Below are positions 1 to 7,457 of a stretch of 29,781 nt of DNA, in pieces (positions within the stretch are counted from its first letter, which is position 1; each line of letters starts with the position of its first letter). The stretch lies in NCBI GenBank assembly GCA_035761165.1, contig DASTRO010000090.1, positions 1-29,781 of the forward strand. Reading direction: 5' to 3'. The position numbers and the translations under genes are program-made. The notes under the pieces were generated by a model. It was not told the origin of the DNA. It did not search any database and saw only the letters and a list, made by a program, of their open reading frames with translations. Source of the stretch: CALCHX01 sp035761165 (GTDB lineage: Bacteria > Gemmatimonadota > Gemmatimonadetes > Gemmatimonadales > Gemmatimonadaceae).

Positions 1-837
1 GCGGTCGCCACGCCGGGCGGGCGGCGCGCGGCGCGCGACGAGGCCGCGCCGGCGGTCGGTCCGGCAGGCGACGGCAGCAGCACGGCCGCCGGGGCACCCG
101 CGTCGCCGGCCGCAACCGCCACGCGACCCGACCTGCGTCCCGACGCGGCGGCGCGCCAGGCCGCCGGCCAGCTCGCGGCGCCGATGCCGCGCCGCGGTGC
201 GCGCGACGAGCACGACGCGGCCACTGACGGTGAGCGCGGCGCGCGCGGCGGCGACGCGACGACGGCGCTCGGCCACGAGCTCGCCGGCGGGGCGCCGGAC
301 GGCGCGCGCCATCATGCCGGTGGGCCGACGGCGGTCCGTGCCGGTGCGCCGGTGGCCGCTGGCGACGCGCTGGCGCGCCTCGACCAGATCGACCTGCTGC
401 GCGAGGGCGCCGCGGCGCGGCCGCTGTCGCACCTCACGCTCGCCCTGGACGGCGCCGGCGGCGCCACCGACCGCGTGCGCGTGGCGCTGCGCGGCAACGA
501 CGTCGGCGCGACGCTGGAGCTGAGCGACGCCGTCACCGCGCACCGCGTCGGTGCCCACCTGGGCGAGCTGCAGCAGGCGCTCGAGCAGCGCGGGCTGCGC
601 GCCGAGGCGCTGCAGGTGCGCCAGCACGCCGACGTCGCCCCCGATGCCATCGCCATGGGCCGCGTGGCCGGGCTCGCGCTGGAGCGCGAGGCGGCGCGCG
701 GCGGCAGCCACTCCTCCACCGGGCAGCAGCCCGCGCCGCAGCGCGAGCGCGACGGCCGCCCCTCCCCCGACGCGTCCCATCGGGACTCGTCGTCACCCCA
801 TCAGCGCTCGCGCCGCGAGCCCAAGGACGGTCGGTAA
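1..837 (+). CDS. fliK: Flagellar hook-length control protein FliK, C-terminal part (5' truncated)
   Basis: The reading frame is open from base 1 to the TAA at 835-837, so the gene starts upstream and 278 codons are visible. FliK is secreted during hook growth and its C-terminal domain switches FlhB export specificity. The first ~120 residues are Ala/Pro/Gly/Arg-rich and disordered, as is usual for the ruler part. Around bases 430-625 the translation fits the Flg_hook domain: a strand with LTLALDG, then RVRVALRG and GATLEL, then a helix with LGELQQALEQRGL, ending in EALQV. A Ser/Arg/His-rich tail follows. The next gene, flgD, starts directly after the stop (TAA-ATG), suggesting translational coupling. 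The domain pattern is degenerate and the protein is recognised partly from its position before flgD. Confidence 0.8.
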   Translation, partial: AVATPGGRRAARDEAAPAVGPAGDGSSTAAGAPASPAATATRPDLRPDAAARQAAGQLAAPMPRRGARDEHDAATDGERGARGGDATTALGHELAGGAPDGARHHAGGPTAVRAGAPVAAGDALARLDQIDLLREGAAARPLSHLTLALDGAGGATDRVRVALRGNDVGATLELSDAVTAHRVGAHLGELQQALEQRGLRAEALQVRQHADVAPDAIAMGRVAGLALEREAARGGSHSSTGQQPAPQRERDGRPSPDASHRDSSSPHQRSRREPKDGR

Positions 838-1521
838 ATGAGCGACATCACAGCGGTCGGCGGCACGACCACGGCCACGAGCGGGCCCCTCACCGGGGCG
901 CTCGGCCCGGGCGGCGCGATGGGCAAGGACGAGTTCCTGAAGATGCTCGTCGCCCAGCTGCAGAATCAGGATCCGATGAACCCGATGCAGGGACAGGACC
1001 TGGCGGTGCAGCTCGCCCAGTTCTCCAGCGTCGAGCAGCTCATCCAGCTCAACGCCAACTACGCCGACCAGGCGGCCAGCGCCACCGCGCTGGCGCAGTC
1101 GATCAGCAACAACGGCGCCCTCTCGGCCATCGGGCGCCACGTGCTGGCGGCCGGCGACCAGGTGGAGATCCCGGCGGACGGCGACGCGGCCGACGTCGGC
1201 GTGACGTTCAGCGTCGGCGACGCCGGCGGCCGCGCCACGCTCACCGTCTACGACGCGGCGGGCGAGGAGGTCGGCACGCGCGCCCTCGGCTACATCGGCG
1301 GCGGCAAGCAGACCGCCACGCTGGGCACCGCCGCGGCCGGCCTGGAACCGGGCCGCTACAGCTACGCGGTGAGCGTCGTCGACTCCAAGGGCAACGACGT
1401 CCCCGTGCAGACCTTCATCACCGGCACCGTGGACGGCGTGCGCTACACGTCGGACGGCGCGGTGCTCACCAGCGGCGAGCTGACGATGGGCGTCGGCAGC
1501 GTCGTGGAAGTCACGAACTGA
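838..1521 (+). CDS. flgD: Flagellar hook cap / basal-body rod modification protein FlgD
   Basis: This 227-residue protein has the length expected for FlgD. The cap scaffold sits at the tip of the growing hook and lets FlgE subunits assemble. The conserved N-terminal block is clear at about residues 28-65: KDEFLKMLVAQLQNQDPMNP, then QDLAVQLAQFSSVEQL. The C-terminal half is beta-rich (GRATLTVYDAAGEEV, YSYAVSVVDSKGNDV), fitting the FlgD Ig-like and Tudor-like domains. The ATG immediately follows the fliK stop, with AAGGA about 12 bases upstream as a possible ribosome site. It precedes flgE, its functional partner. Confidence 0.96.
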   Translation: MSDITAVGGTTTATSGPLTGALGPGGAMGKDEFLKMLVAQLQNQDPMNPMQGQDLAVQLAQFSSVEQLIQLNANYADQAASATALAQSISNNGALSAIGRHVLAAGDQVEIPADGDAADVGVTFSVGDAGGRATLTVYDAAGEEVGTRALGYIGGGKQTATLGTAAAGLEPGRYSYAVSVVDSKGNDVPVQTFITGTVDGVRYTSDGAVLTSGELTMGVGSVVEVTN

Positions 1522-1525
1522 TACT

Positions 1526-1660
1526 GCGAGCGATCAGCGCTGAGCGCTCAGCGGTCAGCGTAACCGCCTCGGGCCGGCCAGTACCGGCCCGACGGAGGTC
1601 GCTCCGCTCAGCGCTGAGCGCTGATCGCCGATCGCTGCTCTCCCTACTCCCTCACTCTCC
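1526..1660 (+). repeat. Heptad-array inverted element between flgD and flgE
   Basis: This fills the gap from just after the flgD stop almost to the flgE ATG. The left arm (1526-1560) reads in 7-base steps (CGATCAG, CGCTGAG, CGCTCAG, CGGTCAG). The right arm (1601-1640) carries the complementary steps (CGCTCAG, CGCTGAG, CGCTGAT, CGCCGAT) and grades into CTCCCTA/CTCCCTC steps. Between them, 1567-1598 is itself an imperfect palindrome beginning CCTCGGG and containing GGCCGGCC. The element would form a long hairpin in flgDE mRNA. No Shine-Dalgarno is visible before flgE. Confidence 0.8.
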
Positions 1661-1668
1661 CTACCCCC

Positions 1669-3258
1669 ATGCTCCGCTCTCTCTTCGCCGGTGTCTCCGG
1701 CCTGCGCAACCACCAGGTGCGCATGGATGTTATCGGCAACAACGTCGCGAACGTTAACACCGTCGCCTTCAAGGCCGGTCGCGTCACCTTCAAGGAGGGC
1801 TTCGCGCAGCTCCTGCAGGGCGCCAGCCGGCCGCCGGGGGACCACGGCGGCATCAACCCGATCCAGGTCGGCCTCGGCATGCAGATCGGGTCCATCGACA
1901 CGCTGTTCACGCAGGGCAACATCGAGACGACGGGGCTGAACACCGACCTCGCCATCCAGGGGGACAGCTACTTCGTCGTCGCCAAGGGGAACGAGCACTA
2001 CTACACGCGCTCGGGCAACTTCCAGGTGGACGCCGACGGGCGCCTCGTCTCGCCCACCAACGGCTTCGTCGTGCAGGGGCGCATGTTCGAGAACGGCGTG
2101 ATGATCGACGGCATCCAGAACATCGTCCTCCCCTTCGGCCAGAAGACCGCCGCCTCGGCCACCACGAGCGTGAGCATCAACGGCAATCTCGACGCCTCGG
2201 CGCCGCCGTTCAGCGGGCCCTTCCTGACCGACGACGTGCCGCCGAGCCTCACTGCCGGCACCTTCGGCACGGCGTACGGCAGCTTCGCCACGCTGGCCCT
2301 GAACCCGGGCGGCGCGAGCGGCTACTACACCTTCTCGCAGGACGGTGCGGGCAACATCCAGATGTACCGCAACGGCCGCGCGGTGGGCTCGCCGCAGACG
2401 GGTACCGCGGGCGCCACCCTGGACTTCGGCGACGTCTCGCTCACCCTGGACGCGACGAACTGGTCGGCCAGCACCGGCTTCCCCGCCACGCCGGACACGG
2501 CCAACTACGCCACCGTGCTCTCCACCGCGACGACGGCGAACCCGATCAACGCGACGTCGTACTCCAAGGCGAGCATCACCGTCTACGACTCACTGGGCAC
2601 GAAGCACGAGCTGAAGCTCAATCTGTGGAAGGCCGACAACGACAGCTGGAACTGGGAGGTGGACCAGACCGACCTCCTGGCCGCCGGGGTCACCGGCATC
2701 TCGGTCACCGGCCTGACGTCGTTCGACTTCGCCGCCGACGGCACCATCATCCCGCCGGCCACGCTGCCGACGATCTCCTTCACCCCGCCGGGGGCGAATC
2801 CGGTCTCCATCAAGCTCGACCCGGGGAGCGGCGTGAACGGCCTGTCGCAGTTCGCCGGCACGAGCACCGCGGTGCTGCGCGACCAGGACGGCTACGCCGC
2901 CGGCACGCTGCAGAACTTCAGCATCGACCGCACGGGGCTCATCACCGGCGCGTTCACCAACGGCGTCAACGTCCCGCTGGCGCAGATCGCCCTGGCCGAC
3001 TTCAACAACCCGAGCGGCCTGCTGCGCATCGGCGACAACATGTACGCCACCTCGGGCAACTCGGGCGGCGCGGTGCTGGGCTACGCGCTGGAGGGGAGCC
3101 AGAGCTTCGTGACGAGCGGCGCGCTGGAGATGTCGAACGTGGACCTGGCGCAGGAGTTCACGAACATGATCGTGGCCCAGCGCGGCTTCCAGGCGAACAG
3201 CCGGGTGATCACGAGCAGCGACGAGATGCTGCAGGAAGTGGTGAACCTGAAGCGGTAG
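1669..3258 (+). CDS. flgE: Flagellar hook protein FlgE
   Basis: This is the structural subunit of the hook, 529 residues, within the family range. The N-terminal D0 motif is textbook: LFAGVSGLRNHQVRMDVIG followed by NNVANVNTVAFKAGRVTF (about residues 5-42). The C-terminal D0 helix is LEMSNVDLAQEFTNMIVAQ, then RGFQANSRVITSSDEMLQEV, ending VVNLKR. The middle (about 150-400) is Thr/Ser/Gly-rich and forms the exposed D1/D2 domains. The ATG at 1669 follows a pyrimidine-rich leader (CTACCCCC) with no Shine-Dalgarno; it is supported by the family N-terminus starting directly at MLRSLFAG. A strong hairpin follows the gene. Confidence 0.97.
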   Translation: MLRSLFAGVSGLRNHQVRMDVIGNNVANVNTVAFKAGRVTFKEGFAQLLQGASRPPGDHGGINPIQVGLGMQIGSIDTLFTQGNIETTGLNTDLAIQGDSYFVVAKGNEHYYTRSGNFQVDADGRLVSPTNGFVVQGRMFENGVMIDGIQNIVLPFGQKTAASATTSVSINGNLDASAPPFSGPFLTDDVPPSLTAGTFGTAYGSFATLALNPGGASGYYTFSQDGAGNIQMYRNGRAVGSPQTGTAGATLDFGDVSLTLDATNWSASTGFPATPDTANYATVLSTATTANPINATSYSKASITVYDSLGTKHELKLNLWKADNDSWNWEVDQTDLLAAGVTGISVTGLTSFDFAADGTIIPPATLPTISFTPPGANPVSIKLDPGSGVNGLSQFAGTSTAVLRDQDGYAAGTLQNFSIDRTGLITGAFTNGVNVPLAQIALADFNNPSGLLRIGDNMYATSGNSGGAVLGYALEGSQSFVTSGALEMSNVDLAQEFTNMIVAQRGFQANSRVITSSDEMLQEVVNLKR

Positions 3259-3285
3259 GCCCGGCACTTTCCTCCCGCCGCCGCC

Positions 3286-3318
3286 CGGCAACTGTTGCCG
3301 CCCCGGCAAGACGCCCCG
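3286..3318 (+). promoter_or_regulatory. Paired enhancer-like palindromes upstream of fliL
   Basis: Site 1 (3286-3300) is CGGCAACTGTTGCCG, a perfect 7-bp inverted repeat around one base. Site 2 (3304-3318) is a degenerate copy beginning CGGCAAGACG. Similar pairs occur at 16048-16086 and 24835-24868. In each case the first copy starts 133-134 bases before a -24/-12-like element. The shape resembles the CGGCAAA-type ftr sites bound by the flagellar activator FlbD in Caulobacter. The regulator is inferred, not seen in the window. Confidence 0.6.
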
Positions 3319-3344
3319 CGCGAGACCGTCTCGCGCGGGGCGTC
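3310..3344 (+). terminator. Strong hairpin after flgE
   Basis: Two perfectly complementary 17-base arms (3310-3326 and 3328-3344, GC-rich core CGCCCCGCGCGAGAC) meet around one base, so a realistic RNA loop opens a few terminal pairs. The following sequence GGCGTTGTTACC has only a weak T tract. It probably ends flgDE transcripts before the fliL promoter. It overlaps the second enhancer-like site. Confidence 0.65.
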
Positions 3345-3419
3345 GGCGTTGTTACCCAAGGCGGCCCCCGACAATCAGTTGCATGACGCGACCCGGGCCC
3401 CCGACGGAGGGCGGCCCGG

Positions 3420-3435
3420 TGGTACGTGGCCTGCC
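3420..3435 (+). promoter_or_regulatory. Candidate sigma-54 promoter of fliLMNOP
   Basis: TGGTAC-N5-CTGCC gives the required GG-N10-GC spacing (GG at 3421-3422, GC at 3433-3434). The same element, TGGTACGnGsCCTGCC, recurs upstream of fliQ at 16181-16196. A start about 12 bases downstream would leave a leader of about 45 bases before the fliL ATG at 3492. Confidence 0.6.
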
Positions 3436-3491
3436 CTTCCCCGACGCGTCGCGCTCCCCGTCGGAGCGCCGCACCATCCTCTCCGTCTCCC

Positions 3492-4040
3492 ATGTCCACC
3501 GAAGCCGACGCGACGCTGCCCCCCGCGCCGAAGAAGTCGAAGAAGCTCGTCACGCTCGTCGCCGTCATCGTCGCCGGGGTCGTCCTCGGCGGCGGGGCGG
3601 GCGTCTACCTGGCCGGCCCCCTGCTCGCCGGCGGCACCCCGGCCGCCGGCGACTCCACGGCGGCGGCCGGCGGGGCGCACGGCGACGGCGCGGCCGACGC
3701 CGAGCACGGCGAGGGCGGCGCCCACGGCGAGGCGGAGGGCGGCGTGGTGCACCTGGTCGAGAACCTCGTGCTCAACCCCGCCCACAGCGGCGGCAGCCGC
3801 TTCCTCCTCGTCAGCATCGGCTTCGCGGTGGCCGACGAGGCCACGGCCAAGACGCTCGAGGAGCGCGACCCCGAGCTGCGCGACGTGATCATCCGCTGCT
3901 TCGGCGCCAAGACGGTGGACGAGCTGACGGACGTCACCCGGCGCGACTCCCTGAAGGTCGAGCTCCGCGAGGCCGTGGGCGAGCGCTTCGGCGCCAGCAC
4001 GGTGCGCGAGATCTACTTCCCCCAGTTCGTCATCCAGTAA
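3492..4040 (+). CDS. fliL: Flagellar basal body-associated protein FliL
   Basis: This 182-residue inner-membrane protein associates with the MS-ring and stator. It has a short Lys-rich cytoplasmic N-terminus (APKKSKK), one transmembrane segment at about residues 18-43 (LVTLVAVIVAGVVLGGGAGV), and a periplasmic linker rich in Gly, Ala, His and Glu. The C-terminal FliL domain follows: VENLVLNP, RFLLVSIGFAV, LEERDPELRDVIIR, then a typical ending VREIYFPQFVIQ. I chose the ATG at 3492 because upstream codons are not FliL-like and overlap the candidate promoter. It is the first gene of the fliLMN-OP unit; eight bases separate it from fliM. Confidence 0.94.
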   Translation: MSTEADATLPPAPKKSKKLVTLVAVIVAGVVLGGGAGVYLAGPLLAGGTPAAGDSTAAAGGAHGDGAADAEHGEGGAHGEAEGGVVHLVENLVLNPAHSGGSRFLLVSIGFAVADEATAKTLEERDPELRDVIIRCFGAKTVDELTDVTRRDSLKVELREAVGERFGASTVREIYFPQFVIQ

Positions 4041-4048
4041 GGCGCGCC

Positions 4049-5035
4049 ATGGGCTCCGAGACGCTCTCCCAGTCCGAGATCGACCAGCTGCTGCGGCGCG
4101 GCGCCCGCACGCCGCTCTACAGCAAGGTGGTGCAGGCGCGCCCGGACGTGCAGGTCTACGACTTCCGGCGCCCGAGCCGCGTGTCGAAGGACAAGCTGCG
4201 CACCATCGAGGCGATGTACGAGCGCCTCGTCAAGTCGCTCGAGGGGTGGCTCATCAGCCGCGTCCGCGGCCAGGTGGAGCTCCGGCTGCTGGGGATCGAG
4301 TCGCTCAGCTTCGGCGAGTTCATCTTCTCCCTCTCCAACCCCTGCGCCTCCTACCTGTTCGACATCGCCGACTCGGGCAGCCAGCAGGGTGTGGTGGACA
4401 TCGGGCAGGACTTCGCCTTCTACCTGGTCGACCGCTTCTTCGGCGGCGGCAGCGCCCCGTCGACGTCGATGGAGCGCTCGCTGACGCCGATCGAGCGCCT
4501 GGCCGTGCGCGGCCTGGCCGAGCGCATCGTCGCGCTGCTCGGCGAGATCTGGGGCGATCACGTGAAGCTGGAGATGGAGCTGGCCGGCTTCGAGAGCTTC
4601 CCCGAGATCCTGCAGGCGGTGAACCGCGAGGACCCGGTGCTCGTCGCCAGCATCGACGTGCGCGCCGGCGACCTGCAGAGCCTCGTCCTCGTCTGCCTCC
4701 CCTTCGGCGTGCTGGACAAGTTCTTCTCCGGCACCACGCGGCGCATCAATGCGGTGGCCGGCTCGGAGCGCGAGCGCGAGCTGAGCCGCGAGCTCACCGA
4801 GACGTCGCTGCGCGCTACGCCGGTGCCGGTGTCGGCGCGCCTCCCCGAGTTCCACCTGCCGCTGCGCGAGCTCGCCTCGCTCCACGTCGGCAGCGTCCTG
4901 GCCACCGGCATCCGCCGCGACGCGGACGTCCACCTCTACGTCGGCGACCAGCACCGCTACAGCGGCGTGGCCGGCCGCGTCGGGTCGTCGCTCGCCGTGC
5001 GCATCGCCGAGCTGGTGCACGAGGTGCCGGAATGA
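4049..5035 (+). CDS. fliM: Flagellar motor switch protein FliM
   Basis: This C-ring switch protein has 328 residues, the usual length. The N-terminal CheY-P-binding motif is present (LSQSEIDQLL, residues 6-15), so the motor should respond to CheY. The middle domain (about 45-235) has the family features ISRVRGQVELRLLGIESLSF, DFAFYLVDRFFGG and LTPIERLAVRGLAERI. The C-terminal SpoA-like domain begins near LPEFHLPLRELASLHVGSVL and ends LVHEVPE. It is co-directional with fliL and fliN. The start ATG follows only a weak AAGG. Confidence 0.97.
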   Translation: MGSETLSQSEIDQLLRRGARTPLYSKVVQARPDVQVYDFRRPSRVSKDKLRTIEAMYERLVKSLEGWLISRVRGQVELRLLGIESLSFGEFIFSLSNPCASYLFDIADSGSQQGVVDIGQDFAFYLVDRFFGGGSAPSTSMERSLTPIERLAVRGLAERIVALLGEIWGDHVKLEMELAGFESFPEILQAVNREDPVLVASIDVRAGDLQSLVLVCLPFGVLDKFFSGTTRRINAVAGSERERELSRELTETSLRATPVPVSARLPEFHLPLRELASLHVGSVLATGIRRDADVHLYVGDQHRYSGVAGRVGSSLAVRIAELVHEVPE

Positions 5036-5037
5036 GG

Positions 5038-5155
5038 CCGGGACACGAGACAGGAGAGACGAACGGACCGTCCTGCGTCTCGAGTCTCGCGTCTCGTGTC
5101 CCGCGTCCGGCGTCTCGCGCCCCACACCCTGACCCCCTGCCGCTCCTCCCTCCCG
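5038..5155 (+). repeat. Heptad-array inverted element between fliM and fliN
   Basis: The left arm (5038-5064) contains GGGACACGAGAC. The right arm (5076-5120) runs in 7-base steps GTCTCGA, GTCTCGC, GTCTCGT, GTCCCGC, GTCCGGC, GTCTCGC and includes GTCTCGTGTCCC, the complement of the left arm. A CTCCTCCC-type tail reaches the fliN ATG. The heptad word differs from the flgD-flgE element but the arrangement is the same. Confidence 0.75.
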
Positions 5156-5159
5156 TCGC

Positions 5160-5492
5160 ATGACCGACACCGCCGCCCCCCCCGCCAACCCCACCTTCGA
5201 CGAGCTGGCCGCCGGCCAGCCGCCGCAGGGCGAGGTTCCGCTCGCCATGCTGCTCGACCTCACCCTGCCCGTCTCGATCGAGCTGGGCCGCACGTCGATG
5301 ACGGTGCAGGAGATCCTGCGCCTCGGCCGCGGCTCGGTGATCCAGCTCGAGCGGCTGGCCGGCGAGCCGATCGACATCTACGTCGGCGCGCGCCGCTTCG
5401 CCGAGGGCGAGGTGGTGGTGCTCGGCGAGCACTTCGGCGTGCGCATCACGCGCATCGTCAGCCACAACCCGCTGGCCGAGAGCGACGCGTGA
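5160..5492 (+). CDS. fliN: Flagellar motor switch protein FliN
   Basis: This 110-residue protein has the standard FliN length. It forms the bottom of the C-ring and helps dock the export ATPase complex. The SpoA (surface presentation of antigens) domain covers about residues 30-105: AMLLDLTLPVSIELGRT, MTVQEILRLGRGSVIQL, EPIDIYVGARRFAEGEVVV, FGVRITRI. The ATG directly follows the pyrimidine arm of the intergenic element and has no Shine-Dalgarno. Its stop overlaps the GTG of the next gene by four bases (GTGA), indicating coupling. Confidence 0.97.
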   Translation: MTDTAAPPANPTFDELAAGQPPQGEVPLAMLLDLTLPVSIELGRTSMTVQEILRLGRGSVIQLERLAGEPIDIYVGARRFAEGEVVVLGEHFGVRITRIVSHNPLAESDA

Positions 5493-7120
5493 GCCTCGGC
5501 GCCCTGGCCGGCGTGGTGCTCACGCTGGCCGTCGTGCTCGGGCTGATGGCCGTGGCGCTGCGGCTGGTGCGCCGCGTGGCCGGTGGCACGGCGGGCGGTC
5601 GCGGGCGGCTGCCGCTGGAGGTGGTGCAGCGGCTGGCGCTGGGGCCCAAGCAGGGGATCGCGGTCGTCCGCATCGGCGAGCGGCTGATGGCCGTGTCGCT
5701 CGGCGAGGGCGGCATCCGGCCGCTGGCCGAGCTGGGCGAGGCGGAGCGCGCGCTGCTGGCGGCGGGCGCGCCGGCGAGCCACACCGCTGACGTCCGCGGT
5801 GCGGTGAACGCGGCACGCACGCTGGGCGGACGCCTGGCGGCGATGGTGGGCCATCGCGCGCCGGCCGCGGCGGCGACATCGGCGCCGTTGTCGACGACGG
5901 TGCCGGTCGAGGCACCGGTGACGGACACGCCGACCGCGGTCGCGCCGAGACCGATGGCGCGCCGCGCGGCGCTCCTCTCGCCGCTGCCGCCCGTGCGCGT
6001 GGTGCCGGAGGTGCCGGACGCGTTGCGGCCGACCGCCGCCCACGCACCGGTGCCGGCGCCGCACGACGCGACGCCGGCGCGCGAGCGTCCCGACGCGGGG
6101 TCACCCTTCCACGCGCTGCTGCAGACGGCGCTGCGCGGCGGTGCGGCAGCGCTGGCGCTCGCCGTCGTGCTGGGTGCGGCGGCCGCGCGCCCCGCCGCGG
6201 CGCAGGGCGCGGCGGCGACCCCGCCGGCCAGCGCGCCCGCTGCCACGTCGGCTGCCACGCCGGCGGCCGGGATGCCGCGCACGCCGACGCCGAGCGTGGT
6301 GCCGCGGCGGCCGGCGGACGCGCGGATGCCGGCGGCGCCGGCCACGCGCCCGGCTCCCGCCACCACGGCCCAACCCGCGCAGCCGGGCCCCGGCCGCGAG
6401 CCGCCGCCGCTGGCGCGCGTGGACACGATGATCACGCGCCTGGCCCCGCAGATGGAGCTGCGCATGGGCGGCGGCGAGGAGCAGGGCGGGCTGCGCCTGA
6501 GCGGCACGGTCGGCGTGGTGGTCATGATGGGGCTCCTCACGCTGCTGCCGACGCTGCTGCTGATGATGACGGGCTTCACCCGCATCCTCATCGTGCTGCA
6601 CTTCCTGCGGCAGGCGCTCGGGACGCAGAGCGCGCCGCCGGCGCACCTGGTGGCCGGGCTGGCGCTGCTGCTCACCGGCTTCGTGATGGCGCCCACGCTG
6701 CACGAAGTGAACGAGACGGCCATCACGCCGTGGCTGGACGGGCGCATCGAGCAGGCGGAGATGCTGAAGACGGGGGTGAAGCCCTTCCGCGCCTTCATGC
6801 TGCGCCAGACGCGCGACAGCGACATCCGCGCCTTCCTGGACATGAGCCAGACGCCGGAGCCGGCCTCGGTGGAGGAGGTGCCGCTCGTCGTGCTGACGTC
6901 GGCCTTCGTGACGAGCGAGCTGCGGACGGCCTTCCAGATCGGCTTCGCGCTCTTCCTCCCCTTCATCGTCATCGACGTGGTGGTGAGCTCGGTGCTCATG
7001 AGCATGGGGATGTTCATGCTCCCGCCGGCGATGATCTCGCTGCCGTTCAAGCTGCTGCTCTTCGTGCTCGTGGACGGCTGGACGCTGCTCACGCAGAGCC
7101 TGATCCAGAGCTTCCACTGA
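5489..7120 (+). CDS. fliP: FliO-FliP fusion, flagellar type III export gate
   Basis: One uninterrupted 543-codon frame encodes both proteins. FliO part: one transmembrane segment at residues 5-27, then the cytoplasmic FliO signature LEVVQRLALGPKQGIAVVRI with GERLMAVSLGEGGIRPLAEL (about 43-82). Residues 100-205 are Ala/Pro-rich. A second hydrophobic segment at about 212-236 (AALALAVVLGAAAARPAAAQ) looks like the cleavable signal peptide of FliP. After another Pro-rich stretch, FliP proper runs from about 310 to 543 (TMITRLAPQMELRM, GFTRILIVLHFLRQALGTQ, GVKPFRAFMLRQT, PLVVLTSAFVTSELRTAFQI, MGMFMLPPAMISLPFKLLLF). FliO assists assembly of the FliPQR channel. Signal peptidase could cut the fusion into two; an internal start such as the ATG at 5954 is another possibility. 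GTG start overlaps the fliN stop. Confidence 0.93.
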   Translation: MSLGALAGVVLTLAVVLGLMAVALRLVRRVAGGTAGGRGRLPLEVVQRLALGPKQGIAVVRIGERLMAVSLGEGGIRPLAELGEAERALLAAGAPASHTADVRGAVNAARTLGGRLAAMVGHRAPAAAATSAPLSTTVPVEAPVTDTPTAVAPRPMARRAALLSPLPPVRVVPEVPDALRPTAAHAPVPAPHDATPARERPDAGSPFHALLQTALRGGAAALALAVVLGAAAARPAAAQGAAATPPASAPAATSAATPAAGMPRTPTPSVVPRRPADARMPAAPATRPAPATTAQPAQPGPGREPPPLARVDTMITRLAPQMELRMGGGEEQGGLRLSGTVGVVVMMGLLTLLPTLLLMMTGFTRILIVLHFLRQALGTQSAPPAHLVAGLALLLTGFVMAPTLHEVNETAITPWLDGRIEQAEMLKTGVKPFRAFMLRQTRDSDIRAFLDMSQTPEPASVEEVPLVVLTSAFVTSELRTAFQIGFALFLPFIVIDVVVSSVLMSMGMFMLPPAMISLPFKLLLFVLVDGWTLLTQSLIQSFH

Positions 7121-7121
7121 G

Positions 7122-7154
7122 CGGTCGTCCCCGTTAGGCGGGGCGTAGCGACCG
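7122..7154 (+). terminator. Hairpin directly after fliP
   Basis: CGGTCG (7122-7127) pairs with CGACCG (7149-7154), and CCCC (7129-7132) pairs with GGGG (7140-7143) around GTTAGGC. It begins one base after the fliP stop. No T tract follows, so termination is plausible rather than certain. It marks the boundary between the flagellar unit and the insert. Confidence 0.45.
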
Positions 7155-7249
7155 GCGCGCCGCCGCGCATGGGTCGAATGGCCCAGAGCACGGCCACCAC
7201 AGCCTGTGGCGGCGAATCGACCATGAGGGCAACCGTCCGGCGCGCAAGC

Positions 7250-7426
7250 CGTCACTCGTGGGCGCCAGGCGCGACGCGCGCAAGTGACGGCACCGCACGC
7301 ACCTGGCCCGCGCGCCCCGGGGAGCCGGCGATGGTGCCGGAGGGGGCGGCCGACGGCCCGGCAGCGCTGGCACGTGAGATGATGTGGCGGGCTGATCCCT
7401 GTCCGGGCGCGGTACGCCGCGCCCGG
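7250..7426 (+). other. Gene-free leader region before the PEP-CTERM gene
   Basis: Bases 7155-7457 contain no supported gene. Two inverted repeats are visible. CGTCACT (7250-7256) pairs with AGTGACG (7283-7289). CCGGGCGCGG (7403-7412) pairs with CCGCGCCCGG (7417-7426) around TACG, about 30 bases before the start codon. The second could be an operator, a 5'-leader hairpin or a terminator. I see no convincing -35/-10 or -24/-12 pair. Confidence 0.35.
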
Positions 7427-7457
7427 CCACCGACCACTCCTCCTCGAGGGAACTCCC

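Noticed and set aside
3367..3374. Possible sigma-28 -10 element (CCCGACAA) before fliL
   Set aside because: It matches GCCGATAA at 6 of 8 bases but has no TAAA-type -35 at the right distance; the -24/-12 element at 3420 is better supported.
7370..7390. TGGCACGTGAG before the PEP-CTERM gene as a sigma-54 promoter
   Set aside because: The position ten bases after GG reads GA rather than GC, and no CGGCA-type pair lies about 133 bases upstream.
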